A DNA stretch of 64,000 bases from Proteles cristata cristata (lineage: Eukaryota; Chordata; Mammalia; Carnivora; Hyaenidae), in the NCBI GenBank assembly GCA_017311185.1, contig JAESUZ010001522.1, forward strand, positions 372,001 to 436,000, read 5' to 3'. Positions within the stretch are counted from its first letter, which is position 1. Each line of letters begins with the position of its first letter. Below the pieces are notes generated by a model. It ran no database searches, was not told where the DNA came from, and saw only the letters and a list, made by a program, of their open reading frames with translations. A program made the translations under genes and the position numbers. Positions 1 through 11,300 of the stretch are shown piece after piece.

Positions 1-634
1 TTTTAATACCAGACTTATGAAACCCACTAGACCTTTATCTTTATTCATTGCCAGATCTTCAATGTAAAATAGAGAAATGTCAACTTTCATTTTGCTTTCA
101 TTTAGTCATAATATAATCAGAGCTATTTATTGCAAATGTTAGTGCTTCTATTTTCTTCCCAGTTCCAGTGGGCTTTGACTCTCTCTTGAATACACAATAA
201 AGGGGCATCTTTCTTCGATACTAGTCCAATTCCTTACCCAGAAAACTCAATCCATGAAGCTCTCTCTCAAATATTTGGTATAAAAAGTCATGTTTAGTTT
301 TATTATTCTCTGTCTTTAAATTATGAAATATTACCCATGAAATGAAGAAAGGTGAAATCCTGCCCTGATGCCCCATCAGAGCAGAAAGAATGCATGTCTG
401 AACTTGGCTTAAAAAATAGCGACAAACTATAGGTTGGAAACTATGTCTCTTCCTTCTAATACAAAACAGAATTCTGAATTTATGCCAGAGATTCACATAG
501 CATTAGATTTTATTTGGATAAATAAAAATGGATTGGGGAGAAAGTTTTTAATGACTCTAGAGGCTGTAACTAGCATGTCAGCTTTTGCTTTTAGTAATGA
601 ACTTGTAGTATAACTTACCAGTATTAAGCATTAA
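1..634. other. Unique AT-rich DNA, no feature seen
   Basis: No repeat I recognise and no credible exon. The 91-codon minus-strand frame at 221-496 has no splice signals or coherent composition and is treated as chance. Confidence 0.5.
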
Positions 635-648
635 CAAACTAAATGATA

Positions 649-875
649 GGGGCGCCTGGGTGGCTTAGTCGGTTAAGCGTCCGACTTTCGCTTAGGTCAT
701 GATCTCACGGTTCGTGGGTTCGAGCCCCGCGTCGGGCTCTGTGCTGACTGCCAGCTCAGAGCCTGGAGCCTGTTTCTAAGTCTGTGACTCCCTCTCTTTC
801 TGACCCTCCCCTGCTCAAGCTGTCTCTCTCTCTCCTAGAAATAAATAAAAAAATATTTAAAAAAAAAAAAAAAAC
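649..875 (+). repeat. CAN SINE (felid, young subfamily)
   Basis: tRNA-Lys-derived SINE: head GGGGCGCCTGGGTGGC, intact B-box-like GGTTCGAGCCC, CT tract and a long A tail. It carries the young-subfamily markers CGCTTAGGTCATG, CTGACTGCCAGCTC and CCTAGAAATAAATAAA. Perfect 14-bp target duplication CAAACTAAATGATA at 635-648 and 876-889. Confidence 0.95.
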
Positions 876-889
876 CAAACTAAATGATA

Positions 890-1384
890 TTCTAGACTTA
901 GGAAGGAGATTTAATTTTTAGGGATGACTTCTTCCATTTTTCTCTCCCCTATTGGGCCTGGCACATTGTCATTGCCAATAGACATCTGTTATGTGAGTGA
1001 AGGAGGCACATAGAAGGCTGTGAGTAGACATCTGCTAAATAAAGCTTATTTATAAGAAGGATTGTTTGTAGTCTATCTTAACTTTTTGCCCTTTCCTATC
1101 AGTTTTTGCTGTTAATTGCTCAAGTCTTATTTGAGTGGCTGTTATCATAACACTCTGTCTTTAGGACATAGCCAACACTTTTCCTTAGCTCCTGCTTATA
1201 GAACATTGTATGAAGAGTGTCAGCAACTTTGGCCTATACATTTGTCACCTGGAGGGTTCAGTGTTGGTGAAAATATGAAGGCAGTTATGAGGGCAATATG
1301 GAGAAACTAATAGGATAAGATAAGAGTTTCTGACCTTGAGTTCATGAACCCTGCATCATCTCTGATGGACCCAAGATATCTCTA
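890..1384. other. Unique DNA
   Basis: Nothing beyond a 64-codon chance frame (1116-1310). No known repeat recognised. Confidence 0.45.
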
Positions 1385-1606
1385 TTTTTTTTAATTTAAA
1401 AAAAATTTTAATGTTTATTATTGAGAGACAGAGACAGATCGTGAGCATGGGAGGGGAAGAGAGAGAGGGAGACACAGAATCTGAAGCAAGCTCCAGGCTC
1501 TGAGCTGTCAGCATAGAGCCTGATGTGGGGCTCGTAGCCACAGACCATGAGATCATGACCTGAGCCAAAATCTGACACTTAACCGATTGAGCCACTCAGG
1601 CACCCC
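1385..1606 (-). repeat. CAN SINE
   Basis: Minus orientation: T-rich tail complement first, GA-rich tract, then the head complement ending GCCACTCAGGCACCCC. Several substitutions from the young consensus, so an intermediate-age copy. Confidence 0.92.
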
Positions 1607-1640
1607 TGTGAATCTCTTTAAAGGAAATGATGTGGAAAAT

Positions 1641-1834
1641 GAGGACACCTGAGTGGCTCAGTTGGTTAAGTGTCTGACTCTTGATTTTGGCTCAGGCCAA
1701 AATCGTGGGATCGAACCCTGCATCTAGCTCTGCACTGACAGCCTGAAGCCTGCTTGGAATTCTCTCTCTCCCTCTCTCTTTCTGCCTCTTCTCTGCTTGC
1801 ATGCATGCTCTCTCTCTCAAAATAAATAAATAAA
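1641..1834 (+). repeat. CAN SINE, older short form
   Basis: Head GAGGACACCTGAGTGGCTCAG, CT tract and AAATAAATAAA tail; lies only 34 bp from the preceding oppositely oriented SINE. Short target duplication ATGTGGAAA at 1630-1638 and 1835-1843. Confidence 0.92.
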
Positions 1835-1843
1835 ATGTGGAAA

Positions 1844-2460
1844 GTCTGTGTGCAGATGGGCATTTTCCTGCCTCATCTTTCTTAGATTCTCTAAAGGTCC
1901 TATTAAGTAAGTTTAAGAAAGAAATTAAACCATCTGAACAAGAAAAGGAACACGATTTATAAAAGAGAGAGGTGAAGGCATTGGGGAATGATTGAAGATT
2001 TTCTGAGATTGTTAGATACTACCAGTTGTTATGACTTGTCTAACCATTTAATGGGAAAGCCTATGTGTTGATTGCACATTTAGAGTTATTAAAAAATAAT
2101 CACACATTGATAATATAAATGTAAATAAAAATTGAATATAATAAACATACAATTTTCTTTTGAGCCATCTTACTTAAACTTTGCAGTAGGTAGGTAATGG
2201 ATTTTCTACAATTCCTAGCTAAATTGTACTGTGCATTTGTAAATCGACTTATCAAGCCTTGAAAGTCTAATGAAGCTCCTCTGAGCTGAATCACTTTATT
2301 AAAACAAGAATATCAATACATGTTATAAGATCTAGTAAACTGGCTTTGTTAGGTGAACATTGTTATTAGATGGTAAATATGCCATAAAATGAATAGGAAT
2401 CTTATAATTTAGAAATATAAATTAAATATTAAAATAAAAACTAAATTCACTTTCCATTAA
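1844..2460. other. Unique AT-rich DNA
   Basis: No repeat or exon recognised. Confidence 0.45.
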
Positions 2461-2475
2461 GAAATGTTTCTTTTC

Positions 2476-2690
2476 GGGGCGCCTGGGTGGCTTAGTCGGT
2501 TAAGCGTCCGACTTTCGCTTAGGTCATGATCTCGCGGTTCGTGGGTTCGAGCCCCGCGTCGGGCTCTGTGCTGACTGCCAGCTCAGAGCCTGGAGCCTGT
2601 TTCAGTCTGTGACTCTCTCTGACCCTCCCCTGCTCACGCTGTCTCTCTCTCTCTCTCCTAGAAATAAATAAAACATTAAAAAAAAAAAAA
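2476..2690 (+). repeat. CAN SINE (young subfamily)
   Basis: Near-identical to the copies at 649 and 24518. Perfect 15-bp target duplication GAAATGTTTCTTTTC at 2461-2475 and 2691-2705, so a recent insertion. Confidence 0.96.
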
Positions 2691-2705
2691 GAAATGTTTC
2701 TTTTC

Positions 2706-3454
2706 ATTAAAACTCATAATTGCTTCTGAGGTATCTGTTAACAAAGCCTGAAAGTGTTCCCTTACTCTTTGAGCTTCCTCATTTGGCAGCAAGAGACAAA
2801 TAATAAAGAAGTAAATAAATATAAAAATATATGCCACACATTCAAGTAATGATAAGTGACAATATGGAAAATAAACCAGAATAAGTAAGAAGAAAAAGTT
2901 TAAAGGACACTCTTTTTCATGAGAAGTCCAACAACAAAGAAATAATAATATTGTGGGATGTTAGCTGTTGTGGACATGATAGAAAATGTGTAATATGTAT
3001 GTCAGAGACTAAGTCAGGCTTAGTAATTTCGGGATATTCTAATGTAAATTTTAAGCAGAAAGAATGTTGATTAATTGAAAATTAATCTGTCAAAGGAGTC
3101 AAAGAACAGAAGCCTTAAAAATATCTAAAACAAATATATCTTATGACTCACTCATTTCTTTTTGAAAGCCAAAAATGTACATGACTAAATCATACATTTA
3201 TTACAGAATGTTGATGAGGTCATTTTGATATGTTCAAAATCTGTTCTTTCTCATTTATTTAGGAATTCATTCATCATTTATTTTTCTGGGAAATATATAT
3301 CCTAACTGAAGTTATTCTTTTATGAAACACATTACTAGTCACCTGTGGACTCATAGACTCATAGGCGAACTCTTCCTAGACAGGCAACATTTTGGATTTA
3401 GTCAGTGTCTAGGATTCATAGCCTAGCACTATCTTCATGACCAAACCATGTATT
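2706..3454. other. Unique AT-rich DNA
   Basis: No exon or known repeat recognised. Confidence 0.45.
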
Positions 3455-3500
3455 TAAAATTTTTTAAATGTTTTATTTACTTCTGAGAGAGAGAGAGAGG

Positions 3501-3535
<35 letters not shown>

Positions 3536-3788
3536 TGTGTGCAGGAGAGGGCCAGAGAGAGAGAGACACACACAGAATCTGAAACAAGCTCCAGAGAGAG
3601 AGAGAGAGAGAGAGAGTGCGCAGGGGAGGGCCAGAGAGAGAGAGACACACAGAATCTGAAACAGGCTCCAGGCTCTGAGCTAGCTGTCAGCACAGAGCCA
3701 GACATGGGGCTCGAACCCACAAAATGTGAGATCATGACCTGAGCCAAAGTCGGACGCTTAACTGACTTAGCCACCCAGGCGCCCCCCC
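3455..3788 (-). repeat. CAN SINE with internal tandem duplication
   Basis: Minus orientation, ending CCACCCAGGCGCCCCCCCC. About 100 bp longer than its neighbours because the segment GCAGGRGAGGGCCAGAG...GAAACARGCTCCAG occurs twice (3541-3594 and 3620-3670, offset about 77-79 bp), separated by extended (GA)n. It belongs to the CAGCTAGCTCAG subgroup. Confidence 0.93.
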
Positions 3789-5494
3789 CATTCAACCCCT
3801 ATGAAAATGAGACCCTTTCAACCGCTTTGAAAATGATCTTGGTCATTGTTGGCTGTTGAATAGGACTGTTACATGTTTATAATATGCCCTTTGTTCCTTA
3901 TCTTTGATGTCCCAATCTACAATATTTTCCCTTATTCTGTTCACTACCAATATATTTACTGGATTTTTGTATCTCTCAGGTTGGAAGACTCATATAGATC
4001 TACTTAAATTAATTCTTACTTTATTTAGTGTGTTTAAAAATGGGGTTCTAAAAGAAAAAGTGATTTATTAAATATTTATTGAGCATTAACACAAGGTAAT
4101 TGCTAGATACTGTGTGAAACCAATATGAAAAAGAACATCTTAGATTCAGGGTAAAAGTATTTACTTTCAGATGAGCAGAATGACAAAGAAATATGTTTTA
4201 TGTCTGCAGTTCAGCACCCACAATGCCTGACATGTAAAAAGCACTTACTGTCTGCTAAAGTAATTATAAAAACATCACATTTGGACATGTAAAAAAAAGA
4301 CAGAGCTCTAATGCATAAATCAAAATGCAGCAACTAAGTGTGAGACTTTGTATGATCTCTTCAACCACCTGGGCCTTAATGCAAAGAAAGTCCTTTAATT
4401 TCTACCTAGAGACAAAAGAAAGGGCACAGATTCTGCCTGCTAGGCTGCAGTGGTGAACTAAACAAGCTTAGGAGGTAGGTTAAGAGAGGGATAATCCAGT
4501 TTTCCACCAAAGAGAGCACATGGGGTCAAATAAAACTAATACTTACCAATCTGTGTTCAGAAACAAGCATACAAAATGAAATGCAGCAGGGTCAGACGCC
4601 TAGGGAAGAGTGAGGTCAGGAGGAAGAGAACAAATGGTAATTCAGAATTTAGGCCATCAGGATGGGGAGGAAGATTCCACCTGGAGAGATAGGCCTGGGG
4701 AGGCGGGTGGCCACTTTAAACCATCCTTTTCCTTTTGATCTGGTTTAGAATTTATCTTTTTAAACCAAAGTAAAATGGAGCCTTGGAGTCTATTAACACC
4801 TCATTGAAGCATTAACTGTTATATTTTTTTCATAAGGCTTCTTTCTGGTTCCCTTTCTCTCTCTGTGGAATGTTACTGCTCAAGAAAACATACAGGTATC
4901 TAGGATGCTGCCTGTTGTGTTCTTTGAGGTTTTCTCTACATTATGTGTTTTTCTTTCATGAAGTGGCATTTGCCATTTCCTTCCTTTGGGCAATAATATG
5001 AAAAGAAATTGGATTATAGAGAAAGATGGATGAACTTTGGGACAATTTTTGAAACGGTATTGTCCTTTAGACAATGACTGTCATTTAGACTTGTGAGTTG
5101 TCCAGTCAAATACTGTCTTGAAAAGTTGGGGGAGAGAGAACCATGAATGACAGAGAATTTACCCAAAGAAGTCCGGCTTTATGACAAAGAAACTCTTCCA
5201 AATTTACAGAGACTTTTTAAACTAGAAGAAACTGAGGCACATTTAATTGTGTGTTACAGTTTGCCATATTTCTCACCAGTACCTACTTGGGAGATTGTAA
5301 TGAGGTACCAAACGATGTCTAGGAAAGAAAATAGTGTATATTTCCATTATCCTTGGGGAAAGTTTTACTCATATGACTACAATTTTGTGTAGCCAAATAG
5401 TTGAATGAAAATTTGGTTGCAGATTTTCTTTATTTACCACAGCTAATTGATCGTGTTGTCATCATTGAAAATTAACATTTAAATATTTCTTCAG
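3789..5494. other. Unique DNA upstream of the exon
   Basis: Mostly unrecognised sequence, presumably intron. An L2-like scrap (TTTATTGAGCATTAAC) lies near 4073-4130. The 81-codon frame at 5147-5392 lies just before the exon but lacks splice borders and contains a MIR-like stretch (AAACTGAGGCACA), so I do not call it coding. Confidence 0.45.
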
Positions 5495-5661
5495 CTTAAA
5501 GGTGGAGCCCAAGACTAAAGGATTAAAACAGCAGCAACAACAACATAAGAAACTTCTGGCAGCAATGCTCTCGCAAGATTCTTTTGAGTCTCTCCATAGC
5601 CCTACCCCATCTGTAACAGAAGAAGATATTGATAATGAAGATGATGCAATGGAACTGCTGG
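5495..5661 (+). CDS. Internal coding exon of an unidentified gene
   Basis: A 167-nt segment begins after ATTTCTTCAG (a fair 3' splice site) and ends before GTAATTTT (a usable 5' splice site). It contains one nucleotide, 55 open codons and one nucleotide. The translation looks like real protein: a basic/Gln stretch [11 protein letters not shown] around residues 11-21, then AAMLSQDSF, then [11 protein letters not shown], then the acidic run [10 protein letters not shown], ending AMELL. This reads as a disordered, phosphorylatable linker rather than an enzyme domain; no transmembrane segment or catalytic motif is visible. The upstream frame is closed by a stop at 5466 and the downstream intron sequence closes it soon after the donor. 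The surrounding DNA is AT-rich and non-coding. I cannot name the gene. Coding status is inferred from splice borders plus composition; the alternative is a chance open frame, which I consider less likely. Confidence 0.72.
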
Positions 5662-6780
5662 GTAATTTTAAAAATTAATAATTTCTCTTTTTATTCTTCT
5701 CTGTCATTGTAAAATGTGTAGTGATTTAGAGATTTTAAAGTTTTTGAATAGTTTTATCTTAGGGGAAAGAAACCATTTAACACATATTTTATTTACATTA
5801 GACTTTCATAAAGTTGCATGTAAGAATGAAGTTGAAATCACCTAAGTATGTGAAGTATTTATTAGACTGTATTTTGTCTTTGTATATGCAGCACTTTACC
5901 TTCTGACTCTTTAATCAAGCTTTATTCTGTGTGCAATTGTGATAAAAATTCAAGTCTGTCTGCTTTATTCTCTGATTATGATTGCCTTGATCACATCTTT
6001 TGTCTATAAAATATATCCAAAATACATATTTCAGCCCTCAGTCCAACGTGTCCCCTATTGTTTCAGGGATGTTTTAGAAAAATAGAATAAAATTTAAAGA
6101 GGCAGATAGTAAATTAGTGTTTTATGTCTTCCATAAATGATAAGAAAGTTTGCAAAATTTCATTGTTTTTATAGGCTTGTTCCTTTCATGAAAACCTTAT
6201 TAGTGTTGTATATGTAGGGAACCCTTTATATCTTAAATGAAGTAAATGCATGTTTTTATTTCACCATAAATCTCTGTATAGTAGTTTTTTTAAACTGAAC
6301 TTTCCTTTTATCCTAAATAATTAGAATAATTTTCAAATATTTTATAACCATATACTAAAAGTGAATAAATAATGTAATCATTCAAAAGCTGCAAATAAAT
6401 CTAACATAGAATAAGGAGTCTAGAAACATACCGACGTTCAGAAAATATTTTTTCTAAACCAGCTTCCTGGATTTTAAGTGTTTATGGTAGCAAAATACTC
6501 TAATTATAAAAAACTATATACGTCTCCTTGCATAGACCTACAGAGGTGTTATTTACTCAATGATGGCAGGTTCATCACTGTTTTCTGATGTTATAATACT
6601 GCATTCATTCCAGCATTGAGGAGACTATCATAGCATTTTCACTTCATGCTGTTCATCCTCTTTTCTTTTTTTTAAGAACAATTAAGTCTGAGTGTTTTTT
6701 TCCCCAAGGAATCTCATCTCCCCACTTCCAAATCATTAATGTGGCAGATGTGCCAGATGTTGGGGTACCTTCCACAGCTT
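5662..6780. other. Probable intron, unique AT-rich DNA
   Basis: Begins with the GTAATT donor of the exon. No other feature recognised. Confidence 0.45.
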
Positions 6781-6784
6781 CAAT

Positions 6785-7100
6785 TCAGCAAATGTTTACT
6801 AAGCACTTACCATGTGCTAGACACTGAACTCTGTCCTAGGATCATGATAAAACAATCACAGATTCTCTTTGCAGGAAATTTACATTTCTTAGTGTTTGAT
6901 ATAAAAAATGTAACTACATTCATGTAGTTTTTGCTACAGGTGCTTATGTGATTATGCACACAGTTTAAGTAGGGATAACATTTAATGCAGAGATAGAGGA
7001 TGATAATCAAGGAATGTTTCATAGAGAAATTGATTCTAGTGGTAAGTTGAATCCTAGAGGACAAGCGGATGGATGTTCAGCAGGCAGTGTGGTCAATAGC
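6785..7100 (-). repeat. L2-type LINE remnant
   Basis: Antisense L2 3'-end pattern: TTCAGCAAATGTTTACTAAGC, ACCATGTGCTAGACACTG, then degraded body with TGAATCCTAGAGGACAAG. Highly diverged ancient repeat; the right border is uncertain. Confidence 0.7.
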
Positions 7101-7298
7101 CTTGTAGGTTTGTTCTTGTACGAATGGACTCTTTGCAGTTGTGCTCCATGACTGAGATTGTAAATTGTTCCTTTGCTTTGGTCATTAACAGTGAAGGGGG
7201 CAAGGCTTGAACAGTGACTATCAATGGAGGGCCAGGATATTGTTCATGTAACATTACTGTTGGCTTATTGGTGCATTGACATTGGGTTGTACAGATAT

Positions 7299-7328
7299 TG
7301 CTCTCTCTCTCTCTTTCTCTCTCCCCCA
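7299..7328. repeat. Simple (CT)n tract
   Basis: GCTCTCTCTCTCTCTTTCTCTCTCCCCC; a 30-bp pyrimidine run. Confidence 0.85.
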
Positions 7329-9030
7329 TCCATTACATGACTGACAGCTCTTGATCAGTTGATACCCACAGGAAGAAAATTATACTTACCTTGCAAAGAT
7401 AATCTTTTGAAGCAATCCAAGCATGCTCAGAATCACTTTGGATTTCCTGATAGCCTTAGGAGTATCATGTCAGAGTGGAAGAAATCATAAACTTCAGTGA
7501 TAATCAAGGGGTTCTTTAGGAAAACTCAGGTGTCAGTGCTGGTACCCCCCTAGATCTCAGCTCTTCTAAAGCTTCTAGTCTCCCAAGCTAAAATCCAGAG
7601 TGTTGGGGTTTTGAGACTATCTAATGTGAGCAATTAAAGGCTGGTCCTCATTGTTTTTTTCATTTAGACATTTTAGCCTGTGGTCTGAGCGAAGTTAAGA
7701 ATGAAAAATAGTTGAAAGTTTAGGTTGTGTCCATGGAACTCCACATATATTAGCATAGGCAGCTGGTAGTGTACTAATGCTGACCTCTAGATTATGAGAT
7801 TTTTCTGCAATAATATGGAATGTTCCAAGTGTGCCAGGCTGTCCTCTAAAATAATGCCATATGCAATCCTGTTACCTAGTTGTCTCATGAACAAAGGTTG
7901 TAGCAGAAAATTGTAACTGAGTTTTACCCAGATGTTCATAATTATGTAAAATGATATTTAGATATGAAATACATTTGTCTTTAAGACCCCAATACACTTA
8001 TCTATTCAGTTATTTAGAAAATATATATTTAAAATAGAGACTCGGTTTTCTTCAAAAATAGTGTATATAAACTCATGACTTAGAATGTTACTTATACCTG
8101 TATGTAAGATGATGGTTCATCTCTTACATGAAATCAAACAGATGTACATGAAAACTTTCAGTTAATATAAAAATTACAAATTTTTTCAGTCATGATGTAG
8201 TAATAGACGAACTATTAATAGTGTTATAAAATAAATTGATAAACACATTATTCAATTTTAAGATCTGACATCTTCAATAGCCATGTATATCTCTGTTAAT
8301 ATTTTGTTGGATTTCAAGTCCTACACTAATCAATTGAAGTGATACTGATAAATCAACTTAGAAACTATACAATACTTACTTTTCCAATCCTTTTAATATT
8401 ATATTTTCATCATTTTGTTTTATTATTAAAGAATTTTAAGACAATATTTTTTGACACCCTGGTCCTAGAAAAGCATATGTACATATTTGAGGAAAATACA
8501 AATGCTGAATTCCTGAAAATTTATTTGAAATCAAATTTTAGTACATAGAGTCATTGTAAAAGGCAAGAGACTACTTAAAATTATTTTTTGCACTTCTGCA
8601 ATATTGTATAGAATGAGTTTGCTATAGCTTATGTGGCTTCAGTGTTTTAACTTGTTATCTATATCAGGAATTAACTGGCTGAAAAATATATATGCATGAA
8701 AAATAGTCTGTACTCTTTGTGAAGTGATAAGTAAATGATAAATATAATTATTAGGTAATGTTAATGGAACAAAGGATTGTTCTTAAAGTTAAATTGGTTG
8801 AAGGGGGGAAAAGAGCCTTTTAGTTGAAGAAGTAGAGGTCAGTAAAACTTTTTACCTTAATTCATTTGTAAAGGAATCTAGCATTATTAATATACTGATT
8901 AATATTTAACCTTCCACAGTTATTTAATTGTATATTGTTGGGTTTCTATTCCAAGTATATTGGGCATATGAAAATATACTATATATAGCATCTATAAGTT
9001 TTTAAGTAGATTAAAAATTAAATATTTACT
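7329..9030. other. Unique AT-rich DNA
   Basis: No exon or clear repeat. The short frames here are Ile/Leu/Lys-rich, as expected of AT-rich non-coding DNA. Confidence 0.45.
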
Positions 9031-9288
9031 ATAAGATTGCTTTAAATCCTACTTGTAAATTCGTAGCACAAAAGTAGCTTAATATGGAATGAATATATAC
9101 CAGAGGAAAAAATATCCAAATTTCTGGAATTTTAAGATATAACAATTTAAGCACCACTGAAATTGGTGCTCTAATTGCAGAAGACATTGAATAAAGTATC
9201 TGCCAACTCATCTTAAAATAAGTAGTTCTCATCTTTAAATATAAGATATTTTAAAATATTTTAGTAACTGCTGGAAATTAATAATCAC
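9031..9288 (+). repeat. Diverged direct duplication, copy A
   Basis: Aligns by eye with 10637-10905: shared landmarks are TTGCTTTAAAT, AGCTTAATATGG versus AACTTAATATGG, AAAATATCCA, ATAACAATTT, GAGCACCA/AAGCACCA, and a GATATT then TAA ending. I estimate clearly more than chance similarity with several small indels. Neither copy matches a repeat family I know. Confidence 0.6.
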
Positions 9289-9750
9289 AGTGATTAAATT
9301 TGCATATTTTTGAAAGATATTAAAATGGATTATTTTTCAAAAATAGACAAATCACAGTGGAACAGCAAGAGATTTATAAAAATGCCTATGTGTATCTTTT
9401 ACTCCACTAACTTTCACAGAAAACTTGAGGAACTTCACTAATTTAATAGATATTTCAACTTGTAAATATAAGTTCATTTTCATTATATGCATTTTTCATT
9501 TTATTCCTTGATGAAAAGCTAATTGCAATTATGTGTTTAATTATCCTCTATATAATTTATACTCACTAGAAAATATCAGAATTATTTGAAAGGCACAAGT
9601 ATTATTCTTACACATTTTAGTGTAAGATATTACTTAAAATTTTTTTTGGCTTTCTCAGAATTGATGATGAGGCAGATATCTAAAAATCAAATTCCAGAGA
9701 TACTAAAAAAATGAAAAAACAGCATTAGTCATGATATATACTTCCTGATC

Positions 9751-9973
9751 TTTTTTTTTTTTTTAATATTTTTATTTATTTCTAGGAGAGAGAGAGAGAC
9801 AGCGTGAGCAGGGGAGGGTCAGAGAGAGAGGGGGGTACAGAATCTGAAACAGGCTCCAGGCTCCGAGCTGGCAGTCAGCACAGAGCCCGACGCGGGGCTC
9901 GAACCCACGAACCGCGAGATCATGACCTAAGTGAAAGTCGGACGCTTAACCGACTAAGCCACCCAGGCACCCC
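9751..9973 (-). repeat. CAN SINE (young subfamily)
   Basis: Minus orientation with the GCAGTCAGCAC and GACCTAAGTGAAAGTCGG markers. Perfect 13-bp target duplication ATACTTCCTGATC at 9738-9750 and 9974-9986. It lies between the two diverged direct copies at 9031 and 10637. Confidence 0.96.
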
Positions 9974-10293
9974 ATACTTCCTGATCTTAGCTCATAATCA
10001 TATAAAAATTAAAACTAACATTATATTACCAAAATCAAGCAAGATGATTATAAATCTGTTTTATTTGTTTTAAATTTAGTAATTAAGAACAAGTATAATT
10101 TTACTGGTATTCTTTGCAGAATACAGTAAATTGTGAATTTCTAAAACCCCAATAACTTATCAAATTATGTAAAATATAAACTTAATTTTCAAGAGGACTC
10201 ATTGCATTAAGACACCCTTTAACAAATTCTTTTGCATTGTGACCAGTCTTTATAAAGTAAACATTCATATTGTGTTCTTTTTTTTTTCCCCAG

Positions 10294-10418
10294 TTGGAGG
10301 CTTCTCAGCAGAAAGCATCCATATTTGCAGAATAGAAACAGGCATTTCACTTAATGAAAAATGGATACTGTCATTCAATTATGTTAGAAGAAAAAGGGGA
10401 GAAGGCCTTAAATGTTAA
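10294..10418 (+). CDS. Candidate terminal coding exon (weak)
   Basis: A strong 3' splice-site-like signal (TTCTTTTTTTTTTCCCCAG) ends at 10293. If joined to the donor at 5661, the frame continues as V plus 40 codons (GGFSAESIHICRIE at the start, YVRRKRGEGLKC at the end) to a TAA at 10416-10418. The intron would be about 4.6 kb. Against it: 40 open codons can arise by chance, no AATAAA is seen shortly downstream, and the peptide resembles nothing I know. It could be an alternative last exon, a cryptic site or coincidence. Confidence 0.25.
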
Positions 10419-10636
10419 AAAAAGAAAAAAAAGAACCTACCTATCCATATGCCTATATTTTAATGGTATTAAGTATGTTAAGTAGTATAAAGCAAACATA
10501 AACTTTGTTTCCTTTGGGTATTGACATTTGGGAATTCCAGGACAATGGAAGAGTTGTCACTTTAAAATGAAGATTCCTTATAGAAAAGAATCTTTTAAAA
10601 ATCAGACTTTCCAAAATGAAATTTATATTATATGTA

Positions 10637-10905
10637 AGGTTGCTTTAAATGCTGCATAGAAATTCATTCAGCATAGTACTAAAGTAACTTAATATGGCAT
10701 TAATACATATGAGAGATTAAAATATCCAGATTTGTGGGGTGTTAGGGTATAACAATTTTGAGCACCAGTGAAGTCAGTGCCCTAAATCTAGAACATACTG
10801 AATAGAATAACCCCCACATCACCTCAGTCTCAGTAGCTTTCATTTTTAAATGCAAGATATTCTCAGAAATTCCAGTAATTACACTGCAACTGATGATGAC
10901 AATTA
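10637..10905 (+). repeat. Diverged direct duplication, copy B
   Basis: Partner of the segment at 9031-9288, same orientation, about 1.6 kb apart. Starts about 220 bp after the stop codon of the candidate terminal exon. Similarity may extend weakly upstream (ATGAAAAAT and the GGGGAGAAGGCCTT/GAAAAGAGCCTT region), but I could not establish that. Confidence 0.6.
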
Positions 10906-11227
10906 CCTAAACATTATAGAAAATCTACACGTATATTTTTTTAAATATTCACTAAATGAATTAATATAATTGAAAAACTAAGACTTCACACAGATGTATG
11001 AAAATATCTTTCACATGCCAAATAATACGTATTAACTCTGGTTGAGTCATTTGATATATTGTAGCAGAAGTTATATGCCTCTGCTGTAGAGTTTTCTCCC
11101 ATATTCCTAACTTCACCTTGCTGTAGGAAATGCCAAGTGAGATCAGGTTGAAGTGTGATCTAAGTGGAGTTGAATAGCATGTTTGTCTCTCTGGATTATA
11201 GTGACAACTGAGAAAATCTATGCAGAC

Positions 11228-11300
11228 ACATTTTTTTTCATTCAGCAAATATCATGCACCTGCTATGTGAACATTACTAGTTTGTATTAATGTACACCTC
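11228..11300 (-). repeat. L2 fragment
   Basis: TTCATTCAGCAAATATCATG followed by CACCTGCTATGTGAACATTA is the reverse complement of the L2 3' end. Short and diverged. Confidence 0.55.

Noticed and set aside
649..760. tRNA-like heads of SINEs as tRNA genes
   Set aside because: They have A- and B-box-like motifs but cannot fold into a full cloverleaf and are followed by the SINE body; they are SINE promoters, not tRNA genes.
3468..3742. Arg/Glu-repeat frames
   Set aside because: Direct translation of (GA)n in a SINE.
5147..5392. 81-codon frame just upstream of the exon
   Set aside because: No acceptor/donor borders that fit the exon's phase, and part of it resembles a degraded MIR.
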